The notes under the pieces are model-generated. The model was given only the letters and a program-made list of their open reading frames with translations, had not been told where the DNA came from and did not search any database. Shown piece after piece: positions 26,911 through 36,135 of a stretch of DNA of 64,000 nt. Every line of letters starts with the position of its first letter. The stretch's first letter is position 1. The translations under genes and the position numbers were made by a program. Source of the DNA: Clostridium kluyveri (GTDB lineage: Bacteria; Bacillota; Clostridia; Clostridiales; Clostridiaceae); contig NZ_CP018335.1 in assembly GCF_001902295.1 (NCBI RefSeq), forward strand, positions 1,488,001 through 1,552,000, read 5' to 3'.

Positions 26911-28203
26911 TTAATTTGAATTTTTTAATTCAGCAGCACTTTGCTGTGGTAGTATTAAATTTAATATTATTCCTATAATAGTTGAAAGTGCAACCCCAGA
27001 TATTTGTACTGGAGAACCTCCCAAGGTAAAATCTAAAGAAGCTCCTCCTATGCCTATTACTATTATTACAGAAGCCAGTATAAGATTTCTGTTTTTACTA
27101 AAATCTATTTTATCTTCTACAAATATTCTAAAACCAGAAGATGCTATTATACCAAAGAGAAGTATACTTACCCCGCCTATTACAGGCATGGGCATATTCT
27201 CAATAAGAGTGGCTACAGGTCCTATAAAGGATAAAACTACAGCTATTACTGCAGCACCACCTATAACCCATACACTATATACTTTAGTTATAGCCATAAC
27301 ACCTATGTTTTCTCCATAAGTTGTGTTTGGAGGTCCTCCTGTAAAACCTGCAAACATTGTGGCTACACCGTCTCCCAGTATAGATCTGTGAAGACCTGGT
27401 TCCTTTGTAAAGTCTCTGCCAACTACATTGTTGGTCACATAGACATGGCCTATATGTTCTGCCAGAGTAACGAAGGCAATGGGAGCCATAAGCAGCATGG
27501 CATTTATATTAAACTTAGGAAACATAAAAGCAGGTACTTTAAAGAAACTACTGGATAGTATAGAATTTATAGCTTGTTTAGGTATAATACCTAAAGCCAG
27601 TGAGAGTATATAACCTACTATCATAGCTACCAGTATAGGTATCACAGCAAGAAAACCTCTAAAATACATACTTCCAATTACTCCTACGGCTAGTGTAACT
27701 ACTGAAACTGTTATCCAGGCCCACCTTGGAACATTTTGCATTTGATCGTTTATAAAAGAAGGATTAAGTCCAGCCCAATTTATGGCTGTACCTGCAAGAC
27801 CTAAGCCTATAACTATAACTATAGAACCCACAACCACAGGGGGAAGAGCTCTATTTAGCCAATTTACGCCACAAAGTTTTATTATAATTGCTACAATTAT
27901 GTAAACCAATCCAGAAGCTATTACACCAGAGAGCATGGCTTCCGGTCCATAGTTTTTTGAAGCTATAAGTATTGGAGTTATAAAGGCAAAAGAGGAACCT
28001 ATATATGCTGGAAGCTTGGCCTTAGTACACAGTATATACAAAAGAGTTCCTACACCACTACAGAATAAAGCAATGGATGGACTCATGCCAGTAAGTATTG
28101 GTACAAGTATAGTAGCACCTACCATGGCGAACAAATGTTGAAAACTCAGCGGCAGGGTAATCTTTAAAGGTAGTTTTTCTTCTACGTCTACATAATTTTT
28201 CAT
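26911..28203 (-). CDS. uraA: Uracil permease (NAT/NCS2 family)
   Basis: A 430-residue polytopic membrane protein with about 14 helices that imports uracil with protons. Family marks include QHLFAMVGATILVPILTG near the N terminus, the AEHIGHVYV substrate-binding helix with its glutamate, and GGPPNTTYGENIG. Its linkage 30 nt behind pyrR, under a PyrR attenuator, supports uracil rather than xanthine as substrate. The ATG follows GGAGAGTG on the minus strand. Confidence 0.94.
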   Translation of the reverse strand: MKNYVDVEEKLPLKITLPLSFQHLFAMVGATILVPILTGMSPSIALFCSGVGTLLYILCTKAKLPAYIGSSFAFITPILIASKNYGPEAMLSGVIASGLVYIIVAIIIKLCGVNWLNRALPPVVVGSIVIVIGLGLAGTAINWAGLNPSFINDQMQNVPRWAWITVSVVTLAVGVIGSMYFRGFLAVIPILVAMIVGYILSLALGIIPKQAINSILSSSFFKVPAFMFPKFNINAMLLMAPIAFVTLAEHIGHVYVTNNVVGRDFTKEPGLHRSILGDGVATMFAGFTGGPPNTTYGENIGVMAITKVYSVWVIGGAAVIAVVLSFIGPVATLIENMPMPVIGGVSILLFGIIASSGFRIFVEDKIDFSKNRNLILASVIIVIGIGGASLDFTLGGSPVQISGVALSTIIGIILNLILPQQSAAELKNSN

Positions 28204-28233
28204 TTACAAACACTCTCCATTATTTTAAAAACT

Positions 28234-28776
28234 TTAGACTTCATATATTTTTACGGAATTACATTCATCTATTTCTGAAATTTCTACAGATACTATTTCG
28301 TCTCGAGATGTAGGAATATTTTTACCTACATAATCGGCTCTTATAGGAAGCTCTCTATGACCTCTATCTATTAATACAGCCAGCTGTATTAATTTTGGCC
28401 TTCCAGAATGTATGATTGCATCTATTGCAGCTCTTGCGGTTCTTCCAGTATAAATTACATCATCTACTAATATTATTTTTTTATCTTCTACATCTATTGG
28501 ATGTGATTTTTTTAGGGCAGGTTGATCAGATAATCTGCTTAAATCGTCTCTGTAAAGACTTATATCTACACTTTCCACCCTTAACTTAAGTTTTTCAATT
28601 TTATAAATGTTTTCTGATATTCTTCTTGCAAGAGGATATCCTCTCCTTTTTATACCCACAAGTACTATATCTTCTGCACCCTTGTTTTTTTCTATTATTT
28701 CATGAGATATTCTGGTCAGAGTTCTATTCATGGCTTTTTCATCAAGTATAAGTGCTTTTAATTTCAATAGTTTCAC
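28234..28776 (-). CDS. pyrR: PyrR, pyrimidine operon attenuation protein / uracil phosphoribosyltransferase
   Basis: A 180-residue protein of the PRTase fold that binds pyr leader RNA when UMP or UTP is high and promotes termination; it also makes UMP from uracil and PRPP. The PRPP loop is [10 protein letters not shown] (104-113), and PyrR-typical SLYRDDL and [15 protein letters not shown] segments are present. The ORF begins upstream of an AAGGAGGTGAAACTATTG context on the minus strand, so the true start is probably the TTG at 28770 or the ATG at 28776 within that region. Its own leader carries the PyrR-binding loop and terminator, giving autoregulation of pyrR-uraA. Confidence 0.95.
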   Translation of the reverse strand: MKLLKLKALILDEKAMNRTLTRISHEIIEKNKGAEDIVLVGIKRRGYPLARRISENIYKIEKLKLRVESVDISLYRDDLSRLSDQPALKKSHPIDVEDKKIILVDDVIYTGRTARAAIDAIIHSGRPKLIQLAVLIDRGHRELPIRADYVGKNIPTSRDEIVSVEISEIDECNSVKIYEV

Positions 28777-28800
28777 CTCCTTATATTGTGTTAATTAAAT

Positions 28801-28885
28801 AAAAAAGCCCTTCTCCAAACGAGAGGGCATAGAAGTATCTATTTTAATTGCCTTATTGACCTCACGGGATCATTTTAAAGGATAT
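28801..28885 (-). promoter_or_regulatory. PyrR-binding loop with attenuator terminator
   Basis: On the minus strand the leader reads a stem with the PyrR-recognition loop GATCCCGTGAGGTC (about 28858-28871), matching the known ARUCC-N-GNGAGGYU consensus, flanked by pairing TCCTT and AAGG-type arms. About 35 nt later comes a terminator, GCCCTCTC pairing with GAGA-A-GGGC followed by TTTTTT (28801-28828). This is the standard PyrR attenuator: bound PyrR blocks the antiterminator and allows termination before pyrR-uraA. Confidence 0.85.
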
Positions 28886-28950
28886 TAAATTTCTAATTAA
28901 TTATAAGATAGTTTATAGGGGATTGCAAGTTTTTCATGAATTTTTGAATT

Positions 28951-30705
28951 TTAGTCTATTTGCTCAATAGAAGGCTTCTCAGGGGTTATGTATATAGTTT
29001 TATTGGAGTAGTATATTACCATTCCAGGTTTAGCTCCATTTGGTTTATGCATATTTCTAACCTCTGTATAATCTACAGCTACTTTTGAAGAATTTCGGGC
29101 TTTGCTATAATAGGCAGCAAGACTGGCAGCCTCTTCCAGAGTCTTGTCTGGAACTTTACCAAAATTTTTTACTATTACATGGGAACCTGCAGTATTTTTT
29201 GTATGAAACCATAAGTCTCTTTTGTCTGCAAATTTTAAAGTAAGGTAGTCATTCTGCAGGTTGTTTTTACCTACGTATATTTCTATACCGTCACTTGATA
29301 TAAACTTTGCAGGTTTGAAAGCTTTAGTTTTTTTCTTATTTGTTGACTTTTTAAATTTAATATACCCTGTTTCCATAAGTTCTCTTTTTATTTCTTCAAT
29401 ATGATCATAACTGTCAGAATTTTTTATATTTATAAATACAGAATTTAAGTATTCAATTTCTTCTTTAGCTATTTTTAATTGTTCTTCAGCTGCTTTTTCT
29501 GTTTTCTTTAGTTTATTATATTTTTTGAAATAGCTTTGAATATTTTCAGAAGGTGTCTTGTTTATATCTAATTTTATGGTTATATATTCTAATATATTAC
29601 TATAATAATTTTGAACTTTTATTTTGGAATCTCCTTTATGTATATTATAAATATTTGAAGTAAGCAGCTCTCCCTGTATTCTATATGTATCCTTATTGTT
29701 ACAATCTTTTAAATTCTCCATTAAAATTTTAACTTTTTTATTACATCGTTCTAAGTTTATATTTATTAGTTTCTGCATATCAGAACTTTTGCTGTTCAAT
29801 CTGTCTGTTTTATCTTTTTCATAATAAAAATCATCTATAAGTTTGGAAGGAGTGGAATAATGTACTTCCACGCAATCTTTTAAATAAGTCAATTTGCTGC
29901 AGTAGAAGTCTTTCATTTTTCCATCCTTAGTATAATAGGCAAAATAAAACTCGTTATCTTTAAACTTAGAAAAAATTTTGCTGCAGAAACCATGTAAAAC
30001 AGTTATAGTTGATTCTTTAAAAATATCCAGTTCGGCTAACTTTAATTCAGATAGCATGTGATATAGTTCTTTTGAAAAAGAAGTACTTACACCTGTGAAT
30101 ATTTTAGAAAAAGATTTATTATCTAGGAATTTCATGTTTTGCAGTACATGTTTGAATTCTTCTCTTTTGTAACAAAAAGGATTCAATTTATTAGAAATAG
30201 GCGGAAAAATATATTTAATTCCAGGAAACAAGGATCTTATGGAATTAATTTCTGGTGTTATGTGTTTTATACTATCCATAATTATAGTGTCTTTTTTACG
30301 AATTAAAGTTATATTGCTGTGTTTTCCCATTATTTCTATGACCAGGGTATATATGTTGTCAAAACCTAATTCATTTAAGCTTTGAAAGTCTAAAAATATT
30401 ACCCTATCTGTATCCAATTGGGATATATTAATTAATTTTGATGAATTCAAATATTTTCTTAAAATCATACAAAACATAGGAGGCTGCAGGGGATTTTTTT
30501 TATTTTTATCCGTAATATGTATTTTAGGATATATTGAACTAGAACTTATTAACAATTTATAGGGCGTTTTTTCATTTCTAATAGTTAATATTATTTCGTC
30601 TTTTTCTGGTTGATTTACTTTTTCAACCTTTCCTCCCAATAACTTTAATTTTAATTCTTGTAAAATGCTGTGTATAAAAATACCATCTAAGGCCATAAGG
30701 TTCAC
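28951..30705 (-). CDS. rqcH: Ribosome quality control protein RqcH (NFACT family)
   Basis: A 584-residue protein that binds 50S subunits carrying stalled peptidyl-tRNA and adds C-terminal alanine tails. The NFACT-N domain starts MALDGIFIHSILQELK and contains PPMFCMILRKYL, followed by a coiled-coil middle region (about 280-440) and the NFACT-R domain (SSDGIEIYVGKNNLQNDYLT, with DLWFHTKNTAGSHVIV). Older annotations call these fibronectin-binding proteins. The N-terminal MNL is followed by an in-frame ATG; the ribosome binding site GAGAGGGTGAACC on the minus strand fits either. YlmH, a second factor of the same pathway, is encoded at 23101. Confidence 0.93.
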   Translation of the reverse strand: MNLMALDGIFIHSILQELKLKLLGGKVEKVNQPEKDEIILTIRNEKTPYKLLISSSSIYPKIHITDKNKKNPLQPPMFCMILRKYLNSSKLINISQLDTDRVIFLDFQSLNELGFDNIYTLVIEIMGKHSNITLIRKKDTIIMDSIKHITPEINSIRSLFPGIKYIFPPISNKLNPFCYKREEFKHVLQNMKFLDNKSFSKIFTGVSTSFSKELYHMLSELKLAELDIFKESTITVLHGFCSKIFSKFKDNEFYFAYYTKDGKMKDFYCSKLTYLKDCVEVHYSTPSKLIDDFYYEKDKTDRLNSKSSDMQKLININLERCNKKVKILMENLKDCNNKDTYRIQGELLTSNIYNIHKGDSKIKVQNYYSNILEYITIKLDINKTPSENIQSYFKKYNKLKKTEKAAEEQLKIAKEEIEYLNSVFINIKNSDSYDHIEEIKRELMETGYIKFKKSTNKKKTKAFKPAKFISSDGIEIYVGKNNLQNDYLTLKFADKRDLWFHTKNTAGSHVIVKNFGKVPDKTLEEAASLAAYYSKARNSSKVAVDYTEVRNMHKPNGAKPGMVIYYSNKTIYITPEKPSIEQID

Positions 30706-30851
30706 CCTCTCATATAGTTGTATATCTAATAGATTATATCATTTTAAATTTTTAAAATAAAGTTACAAAATTATTGTTGATAAAAGGGTAATACAGTAGT
30801 AAACTTAATTTGAAATATTTAGTGTATTTTATAGGAGGGCGAAATATAAAA

Positions 30852-31676
30852 ATGAGATTTACTAAAATGCATGGAACGGGAAATGACTTTATAGTTATTG
30901 ATGATAGAGAAAATAGATTTTTAGGAAAAGAAGAAGAACTTGCCTTAAGGCTTTGTAATAGACATTTTGGTATAGGAGCAGATGGAATATTAATAGTAAG
31001 AAATAGTGATATTGCACCTATTAAAATGGTAATAATAAATTCAGATGGATCCTATGCATCCATGTGTGGAAATGGAATAAGATGTTTTGCAAAATATATA
31101 TGGGAAGAGAATTTAGTAAAGGATAAGATTTTAAAAATTGAAACAGGAGATGGAATAAAGGAGGCCGTTCTAACCATAAAAAATGGAAAAGTAGAAGAAA
31201 TTACCATTAATATGGGAATGCCTTCTTTTGCTCCAGAAAAAGTACCCGTTGAGTTTAAAGAAGAAGTTATAGAAAAAGAAGTAAAAATTAAAAATAAAAA
31301 TTATATTATAACTACTTTATTCATGGGAGTTCCTCATACAGTTATATTTGGTAAGCTTGAAGATTACGATGTGGCTGAAGGGGAGTACATTGAAAAATAC
31401 CCTGTATTTACCCAGGGAACTAATGTTAACTTTTGTGAAATTGTAAATGAAAAAGAGGTAAAAGTGAAAACCTGGGAGAGAGGTGCAGGACCTACTTTGG
31501 CCTGTGGTACTGGAAGCTGTGCCTGTGTTGTAGCCGCCAATAAAATTGGCCTTACAGGAAAAGAAGTTAAAGTTTCAGTGCCAGGAGGAATACTGTTAGT
31601 AGAAATAAAAGATGATAATAGCGTGTTTATGACAGGTCCTGCAGCAATTTCTTTTAAAGGGGAATATGATATTTAA
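30852..31676 (+). CDS. dapF: Diaminopimelate epimerase
   Basis: Converts LL- to meso-diaminopimelate in lysine and peptidoglycan synthesis, supplying the substrate of MurE. With the chosen start it has 274 residues, the family norm. The two catalytic cysteines are C72 in MCGNGIRCF and C218 in ACGTGSCA, and MHGTGNDFIVID opens the protein. The frame is open to 30810, but AGGAGGG at 30832-30838 supports ATG 30852. Its stop codon overlaps the start of the lipoprotein gene (TAATG). Confidence 0.97.
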   Translation: MRFTKMHGTGNDFIVIDDRENRFLGKEEELALRLCNRHFGIGADGILIVRNSDIAPIKMVIINSDGSYASMCGNGIRCFAKYIWEENLVKDKILKIETGDGIKEAVLTIKNGKVEEITINMGMPSFAPEKVPVEFKEEVIEKEVKIKNKNYIITTLFMGVPHTVIFGKLEDYDVAEGEYIEKYPVFTQGTNVNFCEIVNEKEVKVKTWERGAGPTLACGTGSCACVVAANKIGLTGKEVKVSVPGGILLVEIKDDNSVFMTGPAAISFKGEYDI

Positions 31677-32761
31677 TGCAATATTTTAAAAAAGTTATAC
31701 TTTTTATGATGCTGTTTATTGTGAATGTTACTTTGACTGGGTGTGTTAATAAAAGAGAAGATGAAACTGAAAAAGTAAAAATACCTAATTATTCTAGTAC
31801 CATTGTAGCTGAAAGTAATGAAAATGAAAAAAAGGTGTATAATGTTGATAATTATAACTTGTATGAAAATGGAACAACTGATGATGCAGCGCAAGTATTA
31901 TATGACAAAGAAAAATCTCTCTATATATATTTAGTTGATAAGGATGCTGTGGGGAAATCTGCTGGCAACAAAATAATAGTAATAGATAAGGGAGTTAAAA
32001 CTGAAATTAAAGATTTTTTTTCTGCTGTGGATATAAAATTAAATTCTTCTGGAGATAAAATCGCCTATAGGACCTTTAAAAATGATTCCCCAGCTAGTGC
32101 ACAGGGAATGAAGATATATGATTTAAAAGGTAAAAAATATGTAAAACTTAACTCTAATGTATTAGTTTCAGGTAATCTATATAGATGGCTTGATGATCAC
32201 AGAATAATATATTATGGTAGTATGGAAAATAAAAAAGATTCTGATAAAATATATATATATGATTTAAATACCTCTAAGGAACAAGTCTATTTAGAAGATA
32301 CTAAAGGGTATTGTATCTATTTCACTTCTTTGGGAAATAATTTATTATTTCTTTCAAGAACAGGAGAAAGTTTATATTTATATTATTATGAAGATAAAAA
32401 TAAGAAATTCAAACTTTTAAGTGATGATTTTGGAGAAATATATAAATCTCTGTCAGAAGAGGAAAATGAAACTATATTTTTCTTTGCAAATGTGGGAGAA
32501 AAAGGTACAGCAGTGTATAAATTTACGGCTGATAACTATGAATTAAAAAGAATTACATATGATTTTCCTCAAAATATCAAAATTTCTTCGGAAATGTCTA
32601 GAGATGAAAAAGGCAATGTGTATTTTGTAGGGTTTGAAAGTGAGGAAAGCAGCGGAGAGATATTTATGTATGATATAAATGAAAAATCCACAAATATTAT
32701 ATCGGATCATGAAGGAAATTATAATATTTATGGAGATAGGAGTAAAATAGGATTTAATTAA
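31676..32761 (+). CDS. Lipoprotein of unknown function with beta-propeller-like repeats
   Basis: 361 residues. The N terminus is a lipoprotein signal (about 1-22) with the lipobox LTGC at 20-23, so it should be anchored outside the membrane after processing by LspA. The rest resembles a TolB/WD40-type propeller: repeated strands such as GDKIAYRTFKNDS, HRIIYYGSMEN, NNLLFLSRTGESLYLYYYED, and GNVYFVGFESE. I do not recognise a specific family. It overlaps the dapF stop by one nucleotide, without its own clear ribosome binding site, so it is translationally coupled to dapF. It ends at a very strong hairpin. Confidence 0.75.
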   Translation: MQYFKKVILFMMLFIVNVTLTGCVNKREDETEKVKIPNYSSTIVAESNENEKKVYNVDNYNLYENGTTDDAAQVLYDKEKSLYIYLVDKDAVGKSAGNKIIVIDKGVKTEIKDFFSAVDIKLNSSGDKIAYRTFKNDSPASAQGMKIYDLKGKKYVKLNSNVLVSGNLYRWLDDHRIIYYGSMENKKDSDKIYIYDLNTSKEQVYLEDTKGYCIYFTSLGNNLLFLSRTGESLYLYYYEDKNKKFKLLSDDFGEIYKSLSEEENETIFFFANVGEKGTAVYKFTADNYELKRITYDFPQNIKISSEMSRDEKGNVYFVGFESEESSGEIFMYDINEKSTNIISDHEGNYNIYGDRSKIGFN

Positions 32762-32807
32762 TAATAAAAAGTACTGTGAAAATTTATTTACTGTACTTTT
32801 TATTATT
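32760..32807. terminator. Strong terminator after the lipoprotein gene
   Basis: A perfect 15-bp stem (32760-32774 with 32793-32807) is followed by T-rich sequence. It closes the dapF-lipoprotein unit before the pilus operon. Confidence 0.85.
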
Positions 32808-32846
32808 TTAATTTTAAAATAAATGTTTAAAAAATTATATGCTGGA

Positions 32847-32852
32847 TATAAT
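32847..32852 (+). promoter_or_regulatory. Possible -10 element of the pilus operon
   Basis: A perfect TATAAT lies 37 nt before the gspE/pilB start, after a terminator. The sequence 17 nt upstream (TGTTTA) is a poor -35, so the promoter may need an activator. Tentative. Confidence 0.4.
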
Positions 32853-32888
32853 TTCAGGTATATAAATTAATAGAAAGTGAGAGGTATA

Positions 32889-34385
32889 ATGTTTTCTGTG
32901 GAATTAAAATATATAGATATTGAAGACGTTGTTTTAGACACAGAAATAGTTAAGAAGATACCAGAAGAAATAGCCAGGGATAATTGCTTGATAGCTTTAA
33001 AAAAGGTTAATGAAAAATTTATTATAGTCGTAGGTAAAAAATTAAATTTTCCATTAATAGAACAGCTAAAATTTATATTGGGCAGTGAATTATTATTTTT
33101 CAAATCAAATCAAAAGAAAATATATCAGTTAATAAATACTTATTATTGCAGACAAAATTTAGATCTTGCCTTAAAAGACATAAAATTTCATAAAGACATT
33201 TCAGAATTGACAATAAACTTCACATCTTACGGAAATAAATTTCAAAATTCTCCAGTGGTAAAGGCCATTAATTATATAATAGATAAAGCAATAGATGAAA
33301 GAGCCAGCGACCTGCATATAGAGCCCTTTCAGAGCAGTGTAACTATAAGGATGAGGATAGATGGAATAATAGGGGAGTATATTAAAATTCCTCTAAATGT
33401 ATATCCACTTTTATGCGCCAGAATAAAAATAATGGCAGATATGAATATAGCAGAAAAAAGAATGCCTCAAGATGGCAAAATAAAATATGTTAAACAAAAA
33501 CTAAACTATGATTTGAGAGTTTCTACACTTCCCACTATATATGGGGAAAAAATAGTTATAAGAATCTTATACAAAGATGAAGGTATAAAGCACTTAAATA
33601 CTCTGGGCTTTTTAAAACAAGATGAAAAAAAAATAAGAAATATGATTTCTAAAGGTCATGGACTCATTTTAGCAGTAGGTCCCACTGGTTCTGGTAAATC
33701 TACAACTCTGTATTCCATTTTAAATACTATAGATAAACATGAAAAGAATATAGTAAGCATAGAGGATCCTGTGGAATATACTGTGGACAGTATAAATCAG
33801 GTAAATGTAAATAGTAAAATAGGGCTGGATTTTGCCAAAGGGCTTAGAAGCATATTAAGACAGGATCCAGATGTAATAATGCTTGGAGAGATAAGGGATG
33901 AAGAAACAGCACATATAGCCATAAGAGCAGCAGTAACAGGTCATTTAGTCATAAGTACACTTCATACAAATGATGCCTTTGAATCCATAGTAAGGCTTAA
34001 GGATATGGGCATAGCGGAATATTTTATTGAAGATGCATTAATAGGAATAATATCTCAGAGATTAGTTAGAAAAATATGTCCCTATTGTAAGACTAAATAT
34101 GTGCCTTCATTTAGAGAAGTTAAAGAATTAAATTTGCTTTCTACAGATGTACTGTATAGGGGAGAAGGATGTATAAAATGCAATTATACGGGGTATAAGG
34201 GTAGGACAGTAGCCTATGAAATAGTCCATAGTGACCACATTGAAAAAGGATGTTTAAAAAATAATATTTCTAATATTAGAGAAAAGGTTAGACAATCAAA
34301 TATGGTTTCACTCAGGCAGAATTGTATAGGGCTTATTAAATCAGGGGTTACTACTTATGAAGAGTTTCTAAGGGTAAGTTTTTAG
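32889..34385 (+). CDS. Type IV pilus / type II secretion assembly ATPase (PilB/GspE)
   Basis: A 498-residue hexameric motor that drives pseudopilus extension. After an N-terminal T2SSE_N-type domain come Walker A GPTGSGKST (from G264), the aspartate box EDPVEYTVDSINQV, Walker B IMLGEIRDEETA, and the His box STLHTNDAFE. A C-terminal tetracysteine zinc site (CPYC and CIKC, separated by about 30 residues) marks the PilB/GspE type rather than PilT. It is longer than Bacillus ComGA. The upstream GTG at 32877 is less likely than ATG 32889, which follows GAGAGG. First gene of the operon. Confidence 0.95.
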   Translation: MFSVELKYIDIEDVVLDTEIVKKIPEEIARDNCLIALKKVNEKFIIVVGKKLNFPLIEQLKFILGSELLFFKSNQKKIYQLINTYYCRQNLDLALKDIKFHKDISELTINFTSYGNKFQNSPVVKAINYIIDKAIDERASDLHIEPFQSSVTIRMRIDGIIGEYIKIPLNVYPLLCARIKIMADMNIAEKRMPQDGKIKYVKQKLNYDLRVSTLPTIYGEKIVIRILYKDEGIKHLNTLGFLKQDEKKIRNMISKGHGLILAVGPTGSGKSTTLYSILNTIDKHEKNIVSIEDPVEYTVDSINQVNVNSKIGLDFAKGLRSILRQDPDVIMLGEIRDEETAHIAIRAAVTGHLVISTLHTNDAFESIVRLKDMGIAEYFIEDALIGIISQRLVRKICPYCKTKYVPSFREVKELNLLSTDVLYRGEGCIKCNYTGYKGRTVAYEIVHSDHIEKGCLKNNISNIREKVRQSNMVSLRQNCIGLIKSGVTTYEEFLRVSF

Positions 34386-34404
34386 TGAAATGAGGTGGTA
34401 AAAT

Positions 34405-35595
34405 ATAATAAAATATTGGGCACTTAATAAAAGTGGAAAAAAAATTAAGGGGCATTGTGAGGAATTTGAATTTGAAAAGCTTACATATGATTTAAAAGAA
34501 AAGGATTATTTTATATATAAGCAAGCCTTTGTAAAAAAATATAGAGAATTCTTATTAAAAAGAACTAATGTATTAGACATAAGCATTTTATGCAGTCAAT
34601 TAAGTCTTATGCTAAATACGGGTATACCTTTATTTAAGTCATTTGAAATTTTAGAGACTCAATACAATAAAAGTAGGCTTAAAGTGGCTTTAAAAACTGT
34701 AAAAGAAGATGTTATAAAGGGCAGCAGTATACATGAAAGTATGAAGAAAGTTAAAAACATATTTCCGCAATTTATGATTGAGACTGTTAAAATTGGGGAA
34801 GAAGCAGGGAGACTGGAGGAAATATTAAAAAGATTATCCTCTTATTATGAAAAACAATATAATATAATGGCTGCTGTAAAGAATGCCCTTACATATCCTT
34901 TGTTAATTTTAATAACAAGCATGATTGTAATGGTATATTTGATGACTAAAATAATCCCCCAATTTGTAGATATCATCCTGTCTGCAGGAGGAGAAGTGCC
35001 TATTTTAACTAAGGCAGTAATATATAGTTGTGAATTTTTAAGACACCACTATATGAAAATATGTATAGTGTCCATACTAGCGGCAATTTTATTACATAAA
35101 CTCAGTAAAAATGATAAGGTGGAAAAAGTTTCAGAAAGTATTAAAATGAAAATTCCTTATTTTAAAAAAATATACATAAACTTAATCATTTTTAAAATAT
35201 GTTCTTCCATGTCCATACTTATGAAGTCAGGAATAAATATAGTTAAAGCTTTAAGAATTACAGGAGGATTGTTAGAAAGTAAAGTTATGACTGAAAGGAT
35301 AGAACAGTGTGTAAGATGTATGGAGCAGGGAGAAGGTATATATAGCGCTTTAAATAGATTGCAGATAAATGACAGTATATTTTTATCACTTATTAAAACA
35401 GGTGAGGCTGCAGGTGAAATGGAAGAAATATTCTCAAGTCTTGAAGAATTGTTTGAAAACGATATAAATAGGTGTTTTAAAAGATTGACTAAGGTTATAG
35501 AACCTGTCGTAATAATATTTTTATCATTATTTGTAGGGATATTTGTCATAGCAGCTCTTATGCCAATTTTCAGCATAATGGATACTACTTTATAA
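34405..35595 (+). CDS. Type IV pilus / type II secretion inner membrane protein (PilC/GspF), non-standard ATA start
   Basis: A platform membrane protein of the pilus motor with two T2SSF domains and three helices (about residues 165-190, 215-235, 370-390). The first ATG, 34609, would cut off the first ~68 residues, yet codons from 34402 onward read a proper PilC head, KYWALNKSGKKIKG, then FLLKRTNVLDISILCSQLSLMLNTG. GAGGTGG (34392-34398) sits at the right distance before ATA at 34405 or 34408, and no ATG, GTG or TTG lies in frame before 34609. With ATA the length is about 396 residues, the family norm. Boundary evidence is good; the start codon is inferred. Confidence 0.85.
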   Translation: MIKYWALNKSGKKIKGHCEEFEFEKLTYDLKEKDYFIYKQAFVKKYREFLLKRTNVLDISILCSQLSLMLNTGIPLFKSFEILETQYNKSRLKVALKTVKEDVIKGSSIHESMKKVKNIFPQFMIETVKIGEEAGRLEEILKRLSSYYEKQYNIMAAVKNALTYPLLILITSMIVMVYLMTKIIPQFVDIILSAGGEVPILTKAVIYSCEFLRHHYMKICIVSILAAILLHKLSKNDKVEKVSESIKMKIPYFKKIYINLIIFKICSSMSILMKSGINIVKALRITGGLLESKVMTERIEQCVRCMEQGEGIYSALNRLQINDSIFLSLIKTGEAAGEMEEIFSSLEELFENDINRCFKRLTKVIEPVVIIFLSLFVGIFVIAALMPIFSIMDTTL

Positions 35596-35604
35596 TATGC
35601 ATTT

Positions 35605-35676
35605 CTTATCTGAACGCCAGAATTAGCTAATACTCTTCTATAGCAGACTCTATTTGAACCCAAGAATCACTTGATT
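35605..35676. repeat. Dispersed intergenic repeat, copy D (internally deleted)
   Basis: On the minus strand it begins AATCAAGTGATTCTTGGGTTC and ends GGCGTTCAGATAAG, the two ends of copy C, with TATTAGCTAATTC between and most of the middle missing. It lies between pilC and the major pilin gene, so it is transcribed within the operon. Confidence 0.7.
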
Positions 35677-35697
35677 AAAAAGGAAAGGAGGTGGAAC

Positions 35698-36108
35698 ATG
35701 AGAAGAACAAAAGTATTTAAGAACTGGAAAAGAGAAGGATTCACACTTATAGAACTTATGCTTGTAGTGGCAATAATCTTAATTCTTTTAGGGTTTTTGA
35801 TTCCCAAATTTTCATCGTATCAAAACAAGGTAAAGACTACTAAGGCAATAAATACAGCTAAACAGATTCATACAGCAGCTATGGCCAGTTATGGAGATAA
35901 CGAAGGAAATTTCAATGGAGAAGATGTGGAAAGTTATGTATCGGAACTTACTTCTGCAGAAAATCCACAGGTTCAAGAGGATTCAAGCAATACTCAATTT
36001 ATAACAGTAAATTACAAAAGTGATGAAAATACATATACCTTAGAGATAGATGCAAAAGGTAATTCCTGTATAGTGAAGCAGGGAGAAAAACAAATATACC
36101 CTAAATAG
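35698..36108 (+). CDS. Major pseudopilin (GspG/PilA/ComGC-like)
   Basis: A 136-residue class III prepilin. The leader ends in KREG, and the mature protein begins FTLIELMLVVAIILILLGF with the E5 needed for assembly. It is followed by a soluble C-terminal domain rich in Ser, Asn and Glu. It is the best candidate major subunit because it is the first pilin gene and has the strongest ribosome binding site, AAAGGAGGTGG, which also picks ATG 35698 over the TTG at 35671. The cleaving peptidase (PilD/ComC) is not in this window. Confidence 0.9.
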   Translation: MRRTKVFKNWKREGFTLIELMLVVAIILILLGFLIPKFSSYQNKVKTTKAINTAKQIHTAAMASYGDNEGNFNGEDVESYVSELTSAENPQVQEDSSNTQFITVNYKSDENTYTLEIDAKGNSCIVKQGEKQIYPK

Positions 36109-36135
36109 ATTAAATTTATTCCAAGGAGATAATTT

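Noticed and set aside
35157..35663. A 168-codon minus-strand open frame opposite the end of pilC
   Set aside because: It lies wholly opposite the conserved T2SSF domain and repeat copy D, has no ribosome binding site and no family resemblance; it is a shadow frame.
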